Part shown: in pieces, positions 9,376 through 19,657 of the stretch
Numbering within the stretch: the stretch's first letter is position 1
How the letters are laid out: each line of letters opens with the position of its first letter
Assembly (NCBI RefSeq): GCF_900188205.1
Contig: NZ_FZOH01000005.1
Coordinates: 1-64,000 of the forward strand
Direction of reading: 5' to 3'
Source of the DNA: Geodermatophilus saharensis
Lineage (GTDB): Bacteria; Actinomycetota; Actinomycetes; Mycobacteriales; Geodermatophilaceae
DNA length: 64,000 nt
Position numbers and translations under genes: made by a program
Notes under the pieces: generated by a model
Told to the model about the DNA's origin: nothing
The model's input: only the letters and a program-made list of their open reading frames with translations
Database searches by the model: none

Positions 9376-9393
9376 GTGAGCACCGGAGCTCAC
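9376..9393. promoter_or_regulatory. Short inverted repeat before the M28 peptidase gene
   Basis: GTGAGC (9376-9381) and GCTCAC (9388-9393) flank ACCGGA, 24 bases before the peptidase ATG. Upstream, TTGACG and TTGACA hexamers occur near 9335-9362, either of which could be a -35 box, although no good -10 follows. A second weak inverted repeat (CGGTCC / GGACCG, near 9299-9320) follows the tRNA gene. The repeat may be an operator or part of the leader. The remaining bases of 9281-9417 show nothing else I can name. Confidence 0.3.
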
Positions 9394-9417
9394 TCCGTAC
9401 GCGAGGAGAAGTCGTCC

Positions 9418-11022
9418 ATGACCCAGGTCCATCCGTCCCGCCGGTCACGGCTCGCCGTGATCGGTAGCGCCGGCGTGCTCGCGCTGGCCGGGAGCGTGGT
9501 CGCTGCGCTGCCCGCCGGTGCTGCCGGCGGCTGCGAGACCCGCAACAACAACACCGTCGCCAAGCTGACCGACTGCGTCACGCTGGAGGGGGTGATGGAG
9601 CACCTGGAGGTGTTCCAGGGGATCGCCGAGGCCAACGGGGGCAACCGCGCCTCGGGCACCCCGGGCTACGACGCCTCGGTCGACTACGTGAAGGGGCGGC
9701 TGGAGGCGGTCGGCTACGACGTCACCGTCCAGCCGTTCGACTTCCCCTTCTTCCAGCTGCGGAGCAGCTCGTTCAGCCGGGTCGCGCCCACGGCGACGAC
9801 GTACGCGGCCGGCACCGACTACGCGCCGATGACCTACACCGGTGCCGGGACGGTCGACGACGGCGTCGTCACCCCGGTCGACCTCGCCGGCTCGGGCCTC
9901 GGCAGCGGCTGCGAGGCCACCGACTTCACCGGGTTCGCAGCTGACACGGTGGCCCTCGTCCAGCGCGGCGGCTGCGCCTTCGCGATCAAGGCCCAGAACG
10001 CCCAGGCCGCCGGCGCCGACGCGGTCATCGTCTTCAACAACACGGCGGGGCCGCTCAACGGCACCCTGGGCGCTCCGGGGATCACCATCCCGGTCATCGG
10101 CGTCCCCACGGCCCTGGGCCAAGAGCTCGCCGCCGCGGGCACCACCGTCGACATCGCCGTCGACTCGACGAGCAAGACCAGCACCACGTACAACGTCATC
10201 GCCGAGCTGCCCGGCCGGACCTCGGACAACGTGGTGATGGCCGGTGCCCACCTCGACTCCGTGCTCGCGGGCCCGGGCATCAACGACAACGGCTCCGGCA
10301 GCGCGGCGATCCTCGAGGTCGCCGAGAACATCACCAAGGTCAAGCCGGAGAACACCATCCGGTTCGCCTGGTGGGGCGCCGAGGAGCTCGGCCTGCTCGG
10401 CTCCGAGCACTACGTCGGTGCCCTGACCCCGGAGCAGCGGGAGCAGATCGGGCTGTACCTGAACTTCGACATGGTCGGCTCGCCGAACTTCGCCCGGTTC
10501 ATCTACGACGGCGACCAGTCGGACTTCCCGGCGCCGGCGGGTGTCCCGGTCCCCGAGGGCTCGGACCAGATCGAGTACGTCCTCGAGGACTACTTCGAGC
10601 GTCAGGGCCTGTGGTACGAGGGCACCGAGTTCAGCGGGCGCAGCGACTACCAGGCGTTCATCGAGGCCGACATCCCCTCCGGTGGGCTGTTCACCGGCGC
10701 CGAGGTCCTCAAGAAGGACTACCAGGTGCCGCTGTACGGCGGCACCGCCGGCGTCGCCTACGACCCGAACTACCACCAGGTCGGGGACACGATCGGCAAC
10801 GTCGACCCCGAGGCGCTGGACACGAACTCCGACGCCATCGCCTACTCCGTGCTGACGCTGTCCTACGACACCTCGCGGGTGAACAGCGTGCAGGGCCGGC
10901 CGGTGCCGGGCGGCACGTTCGAGGGTGATCCCGACAACCGTCGCTTCCGGGCGGAGAACCCCAACCCGGCCGGTGGTGGCGGCCTGCACGACGGCCACGA
11001 CCACGGCGGCGACGCGGTCTGA
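9418..11022 (+). CDS. Secreted M28-family metallopeptidase with PA domain
   Basis: This encodes 534 residues from ATG at 9418, with GCGAGGAG 8 bases upstream; a GTG at 9376 would add 14 residues before the signal peptide. A Sec signal peptide ([20 protein letters not shown] to about residue 37) ends near AGAAGG. A protease-associated domain spans roughly 140-250. The catalytic domain has the two-zinc ligands of aminopeptidases like that of Streptomyces griseus: [37 protein letters not shown] and YHQVGDT. The C-terminus is Gly/His-rich. The enzyme should release N-terminal residues from extracellular peptides. The gene stands alone and ends at a strong hairpin. Confidence 0.95.
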   Translation: MTQVHPSRRSRLAVIGSAGVLALAGSVVAALPAGAAGGCETRNNNTVAKLTDCVTLEGVMEHLEVFQGIAEANGGNRASGTPGYDASVDYVKGRLEAVGYDVTVQPFDFPFFQLRSSSFSRVAPTATTYAAGTDYAPMTYTGAGTVDDGVVTPVDLAGSGLGSGCEATDFTGFAADTVALVQRGGCAFAIKAQNAQAAGADAVIVFNNTAGPLNGTLGAPGITIPVIGVPTALGQELAAAGTTVDIAVDSTSKTSTTYNVIAELPGRTSDNVVMAGAHLDSVLAGPGINDNGSGSAAILEVAENITKVKPENTIRFAWWGAEELGLLGSEHYVGALTPEQREQIGLYLNFDMVGSPNFARFIYDGDQSDFPAPAGVPVPEGSDQIEYVLEDYFERQGLWYEGTEFSGRSDYQAFIEADIPSGGLFTGAEVLKKDYQVPLYGGTAGVAYDPNYHQVGDTIGNVDPEALDTNSDAIAYSVLTLSYDTSRVNSVQGRPVPGGTFEGDPDNRRFRAENPNPAGGGGLHDGHDHGGDAV

Positions 11023-11036
11023 CCGCCTGAGCCCGC

Positions 11037-11076
11037 GACCGTGGCGCCGTCCCCACTCGGGGGCGGCGCCACGGTC
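11037..11076. terminator. Terminator-like hairpin after the M28 peptidase gene
   Basis: Arms GACCGTGGCGCCG-type (left arm ending at 11049) and CGGCGCCACGGTC (11064-11076) pair over 12-13 bases around a 14-base loop, 15 bases after the stop codon. There is no T-run, as is common for actinobacterial terminators. Confidence 0.75.
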
Positions 11077-11200
11077 GTCTCCACCCCCTCGGGTGAGCTC
11101 TGCCGGTGCGGAACGCGCAGGCCGCCTGCGGCGTTACAGCAACCGAGTGGGGTGCGCGGACGCAGTCCACCGACCGACCAGTCACCTCGAGGAGATGACG

Positions 11201-12097
11201 ATGCCCAGCTCCAACCCGGTCTTCGGCCGGGGCTTCGCCAACGCCGCCTCCGGCGGCGGCCAGCAGGGGTACGGCGCTCCCGGCCACGGCCAGCAGTACG
11301 GGCAGCCGTACGGCCAGCAGGGCTACGCCGCTCCCGGCTACGGTCAGCCCCAGCCCTACGGCCAGCAGCCCTACGGCGCCCCGCAGGGCTACGGCGAGCA
11401 GTACGGCGCCCCGGCGCCGTTCAGCCCGCCGACCACGCGCTACATGACGATGGACGACGTGGTCCAGAAGACGGGCCTGTCGTTCCTCGTCACCGTCCTG
11501 GCCGCCGCCGCGGTCTGGGCGCTGCCCGGACAGGCCGCGTGGGGCATCGCCCTGCCGGCCGTGCTCGTGGCCTTCGTCCTGGGCCTGGTGATCAGCTTCA
11601 AGCAGATCGCCAACCCGGTGGCCACGCTGTCCTACGGCGCGCTCTACGGTGTCGCGCTGGGCGCCATCAGCGAGGCGTTCAACACCATCTACCCCGGCAT
11701 CGTCATCCAGGCGATCATCGGCACCTTCGGCGTCTTCGCCGGCATGCTGGTGGTCTACAAGACCGGTGCCATCCGGGTCACCCCCAAGCTGACCCGGTGG
11801 ATCGTCGGTGCGCTCTTCGGCGTGCTGGCGCTGGTGCTGGTCAACCTGCTGGTGTCGTTCTTCGTCCCCGGCGGTCTGGGCCTGCGTGACGGCGGCCCGC
11901 TGGCCATCGTGTTCAGCCTCGTCGTGATCGGGGTGGCGGCCTTCTCGCTGCTGCTCGACTTCGACATGGCCGACCAGGCCATCCGCCGCGGCGCCCCGGC
12001 CAAGTTCGCCTGGTACATCGCCTTCGGCCTGCTGGTCACGGTCGTCTGGCTGTACCTGGAGATCCTGCGGCTGCTGTCCTACTTCCAGGACAACTGA
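11201..12097 (+). CDS. Bax inhibitor-1/YccA-family membrane protein
   Basis: This encodes 298 residues from the second of two close ATGs: GAGGAG at 11189-11194 is 6 bases before 11201 but abuts the ATG at 11195. Residues 1-75 are a low-complexity cytoplasmic tail of Gln, Gly, Tyr and Pro with repeated [11 protein letters not shown] units. Seven hydrophobic segments follow (about residues 90-295), starting with [17 protein letters not shown] and ending with [19 protein letters not shown]. The conserved acidic DFDMAD segment lies near residue 255. Bacterial members include pH-dependent calcium-leak channels; the physiological role here is unknown. Confidence 0.93.
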   Translation: MPSSNPVFGRGFANAASGGGQQGYGAPGHGQQYGQPYGQQGYAAPGYGQPQPYGQQPYGAPQGYGEQYGAPAPFSPPTTRYMTMDDVVQKTGLSFLVTVLAAAAVWALPGQAAWGIALPAVLVAFVLGLVISFKQIANPVATLSYGALYGVALGAISEAFNTIYPGIVIQAIIGTFGVFAGMLVVYKTGAIRVTPKLTRWIVGALFGVLALVLVNLLVSFFVPGGLGLRDGGPLAIVFSLVVIGVAAFSLLLDFDMADQAIRRGAPAKFAWYIAFGLLVTVVWLYLEILRLLSYFQDN

Positions 12098-12103
12098 CGA
12101 GGA

Positions 12104-12142
12104 CCCCGCTGCCTCCCACGCTCGGCGTGGGGGGCAGCGGGG
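12104..12142. terminator. Terminator hairpin after the Bax inhibitor-1 gene
   Basis: CCCCGCTGCC (12104-12113) pairs with GGCAGCGGGG (12133-12142), with an inner CCCACG/CGTGGG stem. It begins 6 bases after the stop codon. It is the first of three inverted repeats stacked between two convergent genes. Confidence 0.8.
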
Positions 12143-12150
12143 CCACCAGA

Positions 12151-12192
12151 CGCCAGTGGCCCGGTTCCCTCGCGGGGACCGGGCCACTGGCG
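12151..12192. terminator. Second inverted repeat between convergent genes
   Basis: CGCCAGTGGCCCGGTTCC (12151-12168) and GGACCGGGCCACTGGCG (12176-12192) pair over 17 bases with a single bulged T. It could stop transcription from either side. Confidence 0.65.
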
Positions 12193-12217
12193 TGTCCGGG
12201 GGCTGCGCCCCTGACGA

Positions 12218-12269
12218 GATCGCCGATCTCGTACGGCCTCCTGCCCGGAGCCGTACGAGATCGGCGATC
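12218..12269. repeat. Third inverted repeat between convergent genes
   Basis: GATCGCCGATCTCGTACGG (12218-12236) is repeated inverted at 12251-12269 with 19 perfect pairs and a 14-base loop. Each arm also holds the shorter palindrome CGAGATC/GATCTCG in part. It ends 16 bases from the thiolase stop codon and is probably the thiolase terminator, although the extra symmetry could also bind a protein. Confidence 0.6.
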
Positions 12270-12285
12270 CCGCCGCGTCAGGGCC

Positions 12286-13506
<1,221 letters not shown>

Positions 13507-13611
13507 GGGGTCCTCCGCGGTGAGGCGGGCTCCCGGCCGGGGAGCACCGGGTGTCGGGTCACCCCGGAAACTACTCCTGGGTAGCCGCCGGACCCCGCTG
13601 CAGGGCCCGGG

Positions 13612-14649
13612 TCAACCGACCGGGATCTCCACGGCCTCGCTGACCTGCTCCGGCGTCGGCAGGTCGCTGGGCCGGCGGCGCAGGAGCCGCGCCCAGGTGC
13701 CCCAGGGGCCGGCGGCCGAGCCGCGGACCTCGGTGGCGCGGACCTCGGTGCCGGCCCGTCCCGCGGCGCGGGCGGCGGCCCGGGCCACCGGGCGGACCGA
13801 GCTGCCGCGCAGCCGCCGCTGCTCGTCCCGGGCCGGCCACACCCCGACGGCGTCGGCGAGCGCGGGCAGCAGGACGGCGGCGGCCGAGGCGTAGCCGGCG
13901 GCGCTCGGGTGGAACTCGTCGACGCTGAACAGCGTCCGGTCCTGGGCGAAGGAGGGGCCGAGCACCGAGCCGAGGGACACCGTGCGGCCGCCGGCCTCGA
14001 CGACGGCGATGGTCTGCGCCGCGGCCAGCTGCCGGCTCCACCGCCGCGCCAGCAGCCGCAGCGGCTGCGCGATCGGCCGGATGGTGCCGAGGTCGGGGCA
14101 GGTGCCGACGACGACCTCGGCGCCGGCCTCCCGCAGCCGCCGCACGCAGTCGGCGAGGTGGCGCACCGACACCGCCGGGCGGGTCCGGGTGGTGACGTCG
14201 TTGGCCCCGATCATGATCAGCGCGAGGTCGGGACGGGCGGCCAGCGCCTGCTCGACCTGCGGGTCGAGCTCGCAGGACTCCGCACCCGACACCGCCACGC
14301 GGACCAGCCGCACGGGGCGCTCGGCCAGCTCGGCCAGCGCCGCGGCGAGCAGCACGCCCGGCGTCTCCTCGGCGCGCTCGACGCCCAGGCCGACGGCGCT
14401 GGAGTCGCCGAGCACGGTGAACACCAGCGGCTTCGCGCGGCCGCGGCCCCGGCCGTAGACGCCGTTCCCCGAGGGTGGCGGCTGCTTCGACGTCCGCGAC
14501 TCCACCCGGCGCCGGGCCGAGCGGGCCTCCAAGCGCAGCAGCCCGAGCAGGGCGGCGCCGGCCAGGCCGACCCCGCCACCTCCGTAGGCGGCGGCGGTCA
14601 CCAGCCGTCGTGCCCTGCCCGCTCGAGTCACCGCCACCCCGATCGTCAC
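13612..14649 (-). CDS. SGNH/GDSL-family hydrolase with N-terminal membrane anchor
   Basis: This encodes 345 residues from GTG at 14647-14649 (AGGTGG lies about 9 bases upstream); a TTG at 14658 is the alternative. Residues 5-40 form a hydrophobic Gly/Ala-rich segment (LVTAAAYGGGGVGLAGAALL) that may anchor or export the protein. The SGNH blocks are present: VLGDSSAVGLGV with the catalytic Ser near residue 82, VAVSGAESCEL, IMIGANDVTTRT, and VDEFHPSAAGYAS with catalytic Asp and His. The last 80 residues are Arg/Ala-rich and not part of the fold. Family members are esterases, lipases or polysaccharide deacetylases; the substrate is unknown. Confidence 0.9.
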   Translation of the reverse strand: MTIGVAVTRAGRARRLVTAAAYGGGGVGLAGAALLGLLRLEARSARRRVESRTSKQPPPSGNGVYGRGRGRAKPLVFTVLGDSSAVGLGVERAEETPGVLLAAALAELAERPVRLVRVAVSGAESCELDPQVEQALAARPDLALIMIGANDVTTRTRPAVSVRHLADCVRRLREAGAEVVVGTCPDLGTIRPIAQPLRLLARRWSRQLAAAQTIAVVEAGGRTVSLGSVLGPSFAQDRTLFSVDEFHPSAAGYASAAAVLLPALADAVGVWPARDEQRRLRGSSVRPVARAAARAAGRAGTEVRATEVRGSAAGPWGTWARLLRRRPSDLPTPEQVSEAVEIPVG

Positions 14650-14699
14650 GCCGTGCAACCACCTGTCCAGCAGGCTAGCGAGCCTCTACGGTCCCCTCC

Positions 14700-16073
14700 G
14701 TGTCCGAATCCCCCCTGCGGGTGGCTTCCGGAGGAACGTCGGGTGACCGGTCGCGGCTGATCGTCGACGTCCTGGTCGACGCCTTCTCCGACCTGATGGC
14801 CGCCGACGCCGACGCCTTCCGCACCAAGTTCCGCAAGATGGCCGCCGACCCCTTCGCGTTCTACCGGGGCAGTGCGTGTCTGTTCTACGCCGACATGGAC
14901 GTCCTCGAGGACCGGTGGGCCGACGAGCGCACCAGCCGGGTGTGGATCCAGGGCGACCTGCACGCGGAGAACTTCGGCACCTACATGGACGGCGCCGGGC
15001 GGATCGTCTTCGACGTCAACGACTTCGACGAGGCCTACCTGGGCCACGTCACCTGGGACCTGCGCCGGTTCGCGGCCAGTTTCGCCCTCCTCGCCTGGCG
15101 CAAGGCGCTGGGTGACGACGTCATCTCCGACCTGCTCCGCACCCACCTGACCGCCTACCTCGACCAGGTCGAGGCCTTCACCCGGTCCGACGAGGACCGC
15201 ACCTTCGCCCTCACCGCGGCCGACACCGAGGGCGCGGTCCGCGAGGCCATCCTCGAGACGACCACGCGCACCCGCGCCGCGCTGCTGGACCGGATGACCG
15301 TCGTCGAGAACTACCAGCGCCGCTTCGCCGACGGCGGCCGCGCGCGGCGGCTCGACGACGCCGAGCGCGACCGGGTGCTGGCGGCGCTGGACCGCTGGCG
15401 GACGACGGTGGTGCCGCCGGTGCGCCGTCGCGACGTGGCCTACGACGTCAAGGACGTCATCGGCACCGGTGGCTTCGGCATCGGCAGCGCGGGCCTGCCG
15501 GCCTACAACGTGCTGCTCGAGGGCTACGACCAGGCGCTGGAGAACGACGTCGTGCTGTCCCTGAAGCAGGGCAACGTCGCCGCGCCCAGCCGCATCGTCC
15601 GCGACCGGCGGATCGCCGAGTACTTCGAGCACCACGGGCACCGGACGGCGGTCAGCCAGCGGGCGCTGCAGTCCAACGCCTCGCAGTTCCTCGGCCACAC
15701 CGAGATCGACGGTGTCGGCTTCGTCGTCCAGGAGCTCTCGCCCTACGAGAACGACCTGGACTGGGAGGACCTCACCGAGCCCGAGGAGATCGCTCCGGTC
15801 ATGGCCCAGCTGGGCCGGGCGACGGCGAAGCTGCACTGCGTCGGGGACGCCGACAGCGACCACGCCCTCGTCGGCTTCCAGACCGAGGAGGCGATCACGG
15901 CGATGGTGGGGGGCCGCCGCGAGGAGTTCCTCGACGAGCTGGTCGGCTTCGCCCACGCCTACGCCCGCCAGACGCAGGAGGACCACCGGCTCTTCGTCGA
16001 CGCCTTCCGCGCCGGCGAGATCCCGGGGGTCAGCTCGAGCGGGTCCCACCCGGTCCGCTCCTCCCAGGCATAG
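14700..16073 (+). CDS. DUF2252-family protein, kinase-like fold
   Basis: This encodes 457 residues from GTG at 14700, divergent from the hydrolase gene with 50 bases between. The family motifs are complete: KFRKMAADPFAFYRGSACL near residue 50, VWIQGDLHAENFGTY near residue 80, and IVFDVNDFDEAYLGHVTWDL near residue 100. QGDLHxEN and the following DVNDFD resemble the catalytic loop and metal-binding Asp of aminoglycoside-phosphotransferase-type kinases, so ATP-dependent phosphorylation is plausible. No DUF2252 substrate is established to my knowledge. The gene ends at a large two-sided terminator. Confidence 0.88.
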   Translation: MSESPLRVASGGTSGDRSRLIVDVLVDAFSDLMAADADAFRTKFRKMAADPFAFYRGSACLFYADMDVLEDRWADERTSRVWIQGDLHAENFGTYMDGAGRIVFDVNDFDEAYLGHVTWDLRRFAASFALLAWRKALGDDVISDLLRTHLTAYLDQVEAFTRSDEDRTFALTAADTEGAVREAILETTTRTRAALLDRMTVVENYQRRFADGGRARRLDDAERDRVLAALDRWRTTVVPPVRRRDVAYDVKDVIGTGGFGIGSAGLPAYNVLLEGYDQALENDVVLSLKQGNVAAPSRIVRDRRIAEYFEHHGHRTAVSQRALQSNASQFLGHTEIDGVGFVVQELSPYENDLDWEDLTEPEEIAPVMAQLGRATAKLHCVGDADSDHALVGFQTEEAITAMVGGRREEFLDELVGFAHAYARQTQEDHRLFVDAFRAGEIPGVSSSGSHPVRSSQA

Positions 16074-16120
16074 GGAGCTCTCCGCACGTCACGGGGCCCG
16101 GGACGTGCGGGGAGCTCCCT
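16072..16120. terminator. Bidirectional terminator between convergent genes
   Basis: AGGGAGCTCTCCGCACGTC (16072-16090) pairs with GACGTGCGGGGAGCTCCCT (16102-16120), with one or two mismatches in 19. It starts inside the DUF2252 stop codon and ends 6 bases from the VWA gene stop, so it can serve both. Confidence 0.8.
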
Positions 16121-16125
16121 GTGCC

Positions 16126-18108
16126 TCAGCGCGCTCGCCGGCCCCGTCGCGTGCGCAAGTAGTCGGCCACGACGTACTCGCCGAGCCGGTCTGAGTCGGG
16201 GGTGAAGACCCGGCCGCCGGCCCGCGCGGTGATGTCGTGGACGAAGTGCACCAGGCTCGGCTCCGGGTCGAGGGCGAAGACGTTGAGCGTCGCCCCCGAC
16301 CGCGCCACCCGCTCCACCTCGGCGACGGTCCGGGCGATCGTCTCGGGCATCGGCGGCCAGCAGAAGTACGGCGTGCCGTCGTCCTCCAGGTGCGCGGTCG
16401 GCTCGCCGTCGGTGACCACCAGGACCACCGGCTCGGCGTCGCGGTGCCGGGCGAGGAAGCGCCGGGCCAGCATCAGCCCGTGCTGCAGGTTGGTGCCCTG
16501 CAGCGTGTCCACCGACAGCTCGGCCAGCGTCTCCGGCCGCAGCACCTGCGCGGTGGAGGAGAAGCCGATGATCTGGATGGCGTCCTGCGGGAACCGGGTG
16601 GTCACCAGGGAGTGCAGCGCCATCGCCGTCGACTTGGCCGCACCCCACGTGCCGCGCAGCGCCATCGAGTAGGACAGGTCGACCAGCAGCGCCACGGCCG
16701 CGCCGGTGCGCCGCTCGGTCTCCACCACCTCGAAGTCCTCGACGGCGATGCGGACCCGCCGGTCCCCGCGCGTGCCCCCGGCGGTGCGCAGCACCGCGTT
16801 GCGGACGGTGCGGACGACGTCGAGGGGCTGCTCGTCGCCGAACCGCCACTCCCGCGAGGCGCCGGTCAGCTCCCCGGCGGCGCCGGCGTCGGCGACGTCG
16901 TGCTCGCCGCGGCCGGTGGCGTCGAGCTCGGCGAACACCCGCCGCAGCGCCGTCGCGCCCAGCCGCCGCACCGCCTTGGGGGACAGCTCCAGCTTGCCGT
17001 CGGACCGGTTGAGGTAGCCCTGCCGCTCCAGCTCGCGCTCGAGCTGCCGCAGCGCGGCGAGGTCGGCGACGGCGTCGCGGCCCAGCGCCTGCTCCAGCAG
17101 CTCCTCGTCGACGTCGGCCAGCGAGGCGCCGGCGTAGCCCTGGGAGAGCTGGTTGGACAGCGCCTCGAGGTCGGCGAGCTCGGCGACGGCGCTGGTGGCG
17201 TCGCCCAGGCCCAGCGCCTGCTCGCCGTCGGGCACCTGCCCGCGCTGGCCCCACGGCAGGTCGGGGCGGGCCTGGCGCAGCGCGTCCTGCAGGTGCGCCA
17301 TCTCGCTGGCCAGCCCGAGGTCGGACATCGTCTGCGCCATCAGGTCGGCCAGCTCGGCCCGCTGCTCGGGGGAGAGGCCGGCCATCATCCGCTCCTGCGC
17401 GGCGGCCCGGCGGGCGAGGGAGTCGATCAGCTCGTCCACCGACTGCGGGTCGTCGGGGAAGAACTGCCCGTGCTTCTCCATGAACTCGCGGAACCGCTCG
17501 TCGGTGTCCTCGCCGCGGTTGTGCGCGTCGATGAGCGAGGACAGGTCGGCGACCATGTCCCGCACCGCCTGCACGTCCTGCTCGGTGGCGTTCTCCAGCG
17601 CCTGCTTCATGTTCGCGAAGGAGCTGTCGAGCACCTCCCGCCGCAGCAGGTCCTGGATCTGCTGGTAGGCCTCCCGCGCCTCGGCGGAGCGGAACGGGTA
17701 GTCCTTGAGCGCCCGCACCGCGCCCGCGGTGTCCTCCGGCAGCGCGTCGAGCTCGGCCTCGGCCAGCCGCGCGGCGTCGTCGGGGTCGGGGAACAGCGCG
17801 CGCCGCTCGGCGTCCAGCGCCCGGTCGAGCAGCTCGCGCACCTCCTGCAGCGTGCCGTCCATCCGGCCGGCGGTCCGGGCCTGCCGCAACCGCTCGCGGA
17901 CCGAGCGGCGCAGCTCGTCGAGGCCGCGGCGGCCGTCCATGCCGCGGCGCAGCAGCTCCCGCAGCGCCTCCCGCACGCCGCTGCCGCCGAGCACCGAGTC
18001 GCCGATCTCGTCGACGGCGCTGCCCAGGTCGTAGGGCGGGGCCAGCGGGTCCGGGCCGCCCCGCCAGCGGCCGTACCGGTACCCCCTGCCGGGGCGTGGG
18101 CGGACCAC
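16126..18108 (-). CDS. VWA-domain protein partnered with a MoxR-type ATPase
   Basis: This encodes 660 residues from GTG at 18106-18108, two bases beyond the ATPase stop. The first about 440 residues are helical and acidic, with no recognised catalytic motif. The last about 200 form a von Willebrand A domain whose metal-ion site reads VDLSYSMALRG (DxSxS near residue 480), with further site residues in TLQGTNLQHGL and VVTDGEPT. The arrangement resembles magnesium-chelatase D/CoxE-like partners of MoxR/ChlI ATPases, which together remodel or insert metals into target proteins. No cobaltochelatase or chlorophyll genes are nearby, so a chaperone role is more likely than chelation. Confidence 0.88.
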   Translation of the reverse strand: MVRPRPGRGYRYGRWRGGPDPLAPPYDLGSAVDEIGDSVLGGSGVREALRELLRRGMDGRRGLDELRRSVRERLRQARTAGRMDGTLQEVRELLDRALDAERRALFPDPDDAARLAEAELDALPEDTAGAVRALKDYPFRSAEAREAYQQIQDLLRREVLDSSFANMKQALENATEQDVQAVRDMVADLSSLIDAHNRGEDTDERFREFMEKHGQFFPDDPQSVDELIDSLARRAAAQERMMAGLSPEQRAELADLMAQTMSDLGLASEMAHLQDALRQARPDLPWGQRGQVPDGEQALGLGDATSAVAELADLEALSNQLSQGYAGASLADVDEELLEQALGRDAVADLAALRQLERELERQGYLNRSDGKLELSPKAVRRLGATALRRVFAELDATGRGEHDVADAGAAGELTGASREWRFGDEQPLDVVRTVRNAVLRTAGGTRGDRRVRIAVEDFEVVETERRTGAAVALLVDLSYSMALRGTWGAAKSTAMALHSLVTTRFPQDAIQIIGFSSTAQVLRPETLAELSVDTLQGTNLQHGLMLARRFLARHRDAEPVVLVVTDGEPTAHLEDDGTPYFCWPPMPETIARTVAEVERVARSGATLNVFALDPEPSLVHFVHDITARAGGRVFTPDSDRLGEYVVADYLRTRRGRRAR

Positions 18109-18110
18109 CG

Positions 18111-19583
18111 TCAGGCCCCGTACACCGTGCGGGTGCCGTCGGTGTCCTTGGCCAGCCGGCGGGTGAGGTAGAGGCCCTCGAGGGCGAACTCGACGGCGGC
18201 CGCGGCCTGCTCGGCGGACTGCTCGCCCTCGGGGACGCCGAGGCGGCCGAGCAGCTCGGCCAGCCGCGGGATGGTGCCGAGCTGGCCGAGCAGCGCCGCG
18301 CCGGGCACCAGCTCGCCGGACTCGACGGTCTCCCCGCCGGTGAAGTGCTCCTGCAGCCCGGTCAGGTCCAGCCCGCCGCAGCGGGCGCGGAAGGTCTGCG
18401 CGGTGGCCTGCCGCAGCAGGTGCTCGAGCACCTCCAGCTCCCGGTCGTCGTCGGGGTCGGCGCCGGAGTCGGCGAACTCGACCTTGCCGCGGCTGGCCGG
18501 GACGACGCTCGGCAGGTCGACCACGCGCGCGACCGGGCGGGTCTCCCCGGCGACGGCGGCCCGGCGGACGGCGGAGGCGGCGACGGTCTCCAGCCCGGCG
18601 ATGGCGAACCGGGCGCTGACGCCGGAGCGCTGGTCGACGTGGCTGGACTCGCGGACCAGCCGGGTGAACCGGGCGACGATCTCCAGCAGGTGCTCGGGGA
18701 CGACGGGGGCGTCGAAGGCGTCGTGCCCGGTCGGCGCGCCGAGCCCGCTGGTCTGGGCCTCCTGGCGCAGCAGCCGGATCTCGTCGCCGAGCTCGAGCGG
18801 GTAGTGGGTGCGCACCTCGGCACCGAAGCGGTCCTTGAGCGGGGTGATGATCCGCCCGCGGTTGGTGTAGTCCTCGGGGTTGGCGCTGGCCACCAGCAGC
18901 AGGTCCAGCGGCAGCCGGACGCGGTAGCCGCGGATCTGGATGTCGCGCTCCTCGAGCACGTTGAGCAGCGCGACCTGGATGCGCTCGGCGAGGTCGGGCA
19001 GCTCGTTGACGCTGAAGATCCCCCGGTTGGTGCGGGGGACCAGGCCGTAGTGGACGGTCTCGGGGTCGCCCAGGGTGCGGCCCTCGGCGACCTTGATCGG
19101 GTCGACGTCGCCGATGAGGTCGCCGACGCTGGTGTCGGGGGTGGCCAGCTTCTCCCCGAACCGCTCGCTGCGGTGCAGCCAGGTGACCGGGGTGTCGTCG
19201 CCGTGCTCGGCGACCTGGCGGCGTCCCCAGACGCTGATCGGGTGCAGCGGGTGCTCGTTGAGCTCGCTGCCGGCCAGCACGGGGGTCCACTCGTCGAGCA
19301 GGCCGACGAGGGTGCGGATGAGGCGGGTCTTGCCCTGCCCGCGCTCGCCGAGCAGGACGAGGTCGTGGCCGGCGATGAGCGCCCGCTCGACCTCGGGGAC
19401 GACGGTGTCCTCGAAGCCGACGATGCCGGGCAGGGTGGGCTCGCCGGCGCCGAGGCGGGTGAGCAGGTTGGCGCGGATCTCGGCCTTGACCGGCCGGAAG
19501 ACGGCTCCGGAGGCGCGGAGCTCGCCGAGGGTCGTGGGTGCGGGTGGGGTCTGCGCTGGTGCGACGTCCGTCACCTCAGCCAC
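18111..19583 (-). CDS. MoxR/ChlI-type AAA+ ATPase
   Basis: This encodes 490 residues from GTG at 19581-19583. The AAA+ core occupies about residues 50-290. Walker A is VLLGERGQGKTRLIRTL near residue 80, the Walker B and sensor segments read GIFSVNELPDLAERIQVALL and LLVASANPEDYTNRGRI, and the arginine-finger region is PLKDRFGAEVRTHYPL. The ChlI-like lid region follows and ends in LTRRLAKDTDGTRTVYGA. Its stop precedes the VWA gene start by 2 bases, so the two proteins should be made together as an ATPase/VWA pair. The target is unknown. Confidence 0.9.
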   Translation of the reverse strand: MAEVTDVAPAQTPPAPTTLGELRASGAVFRPVKAEIRANLLTRLGAGEPTLPGIVGFEDTVVPEVERALIAGHDLVLLGERGQGKTRLIRTLVGLLDEWTPVLAGSELNEHPLHPISVWGRRQVAEHGDDTPVTWLHRSERFGEKLATPDTSVGDLIGDVDPIKVAEGRTLGDPETVHYGLVPRTNRGIFSVNELPDLAERIQVALLNVLEERDIQIRGYRVRLPLDLLLVASANPEDYTNRGRIITPLKDRFGAEVRTHYPLELGDEIRLLRQEAQTSGLGAPTGHDAFDAPVVPEHLLEIVARFTRLVRESSHVDQRSGVSARFAIAGLETVAASAVRRAAVAGETRPVARVVDLPSVVPASRGKVEFADSGADPDDDRELEVLEHLLRQATAQTFRARCGGLDLTGLQEHFTGGETVESGELVPGAALLGQLGTIPRLAELLGRLGVPEGEQSAEQAAAAVEFALEGLYLTRRLAKDTDGTRTVYGA

Positions 19584-19657
19584 GGTACGACGCGCGGGGA
19601 CGTTCGGGGAACGGCCGCGGCGGTCCGCCGCGGGCCGGGCCTGCGAGGATCCCGGGC

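Noticed and set aside
9376-9378. Alternative GTG start for the M28 peptidase
   Set aside because: It would add 14 polar residues in front of a normal signal peptide, whereas ATG at 9418 has GCGAGGAG at good spacing.
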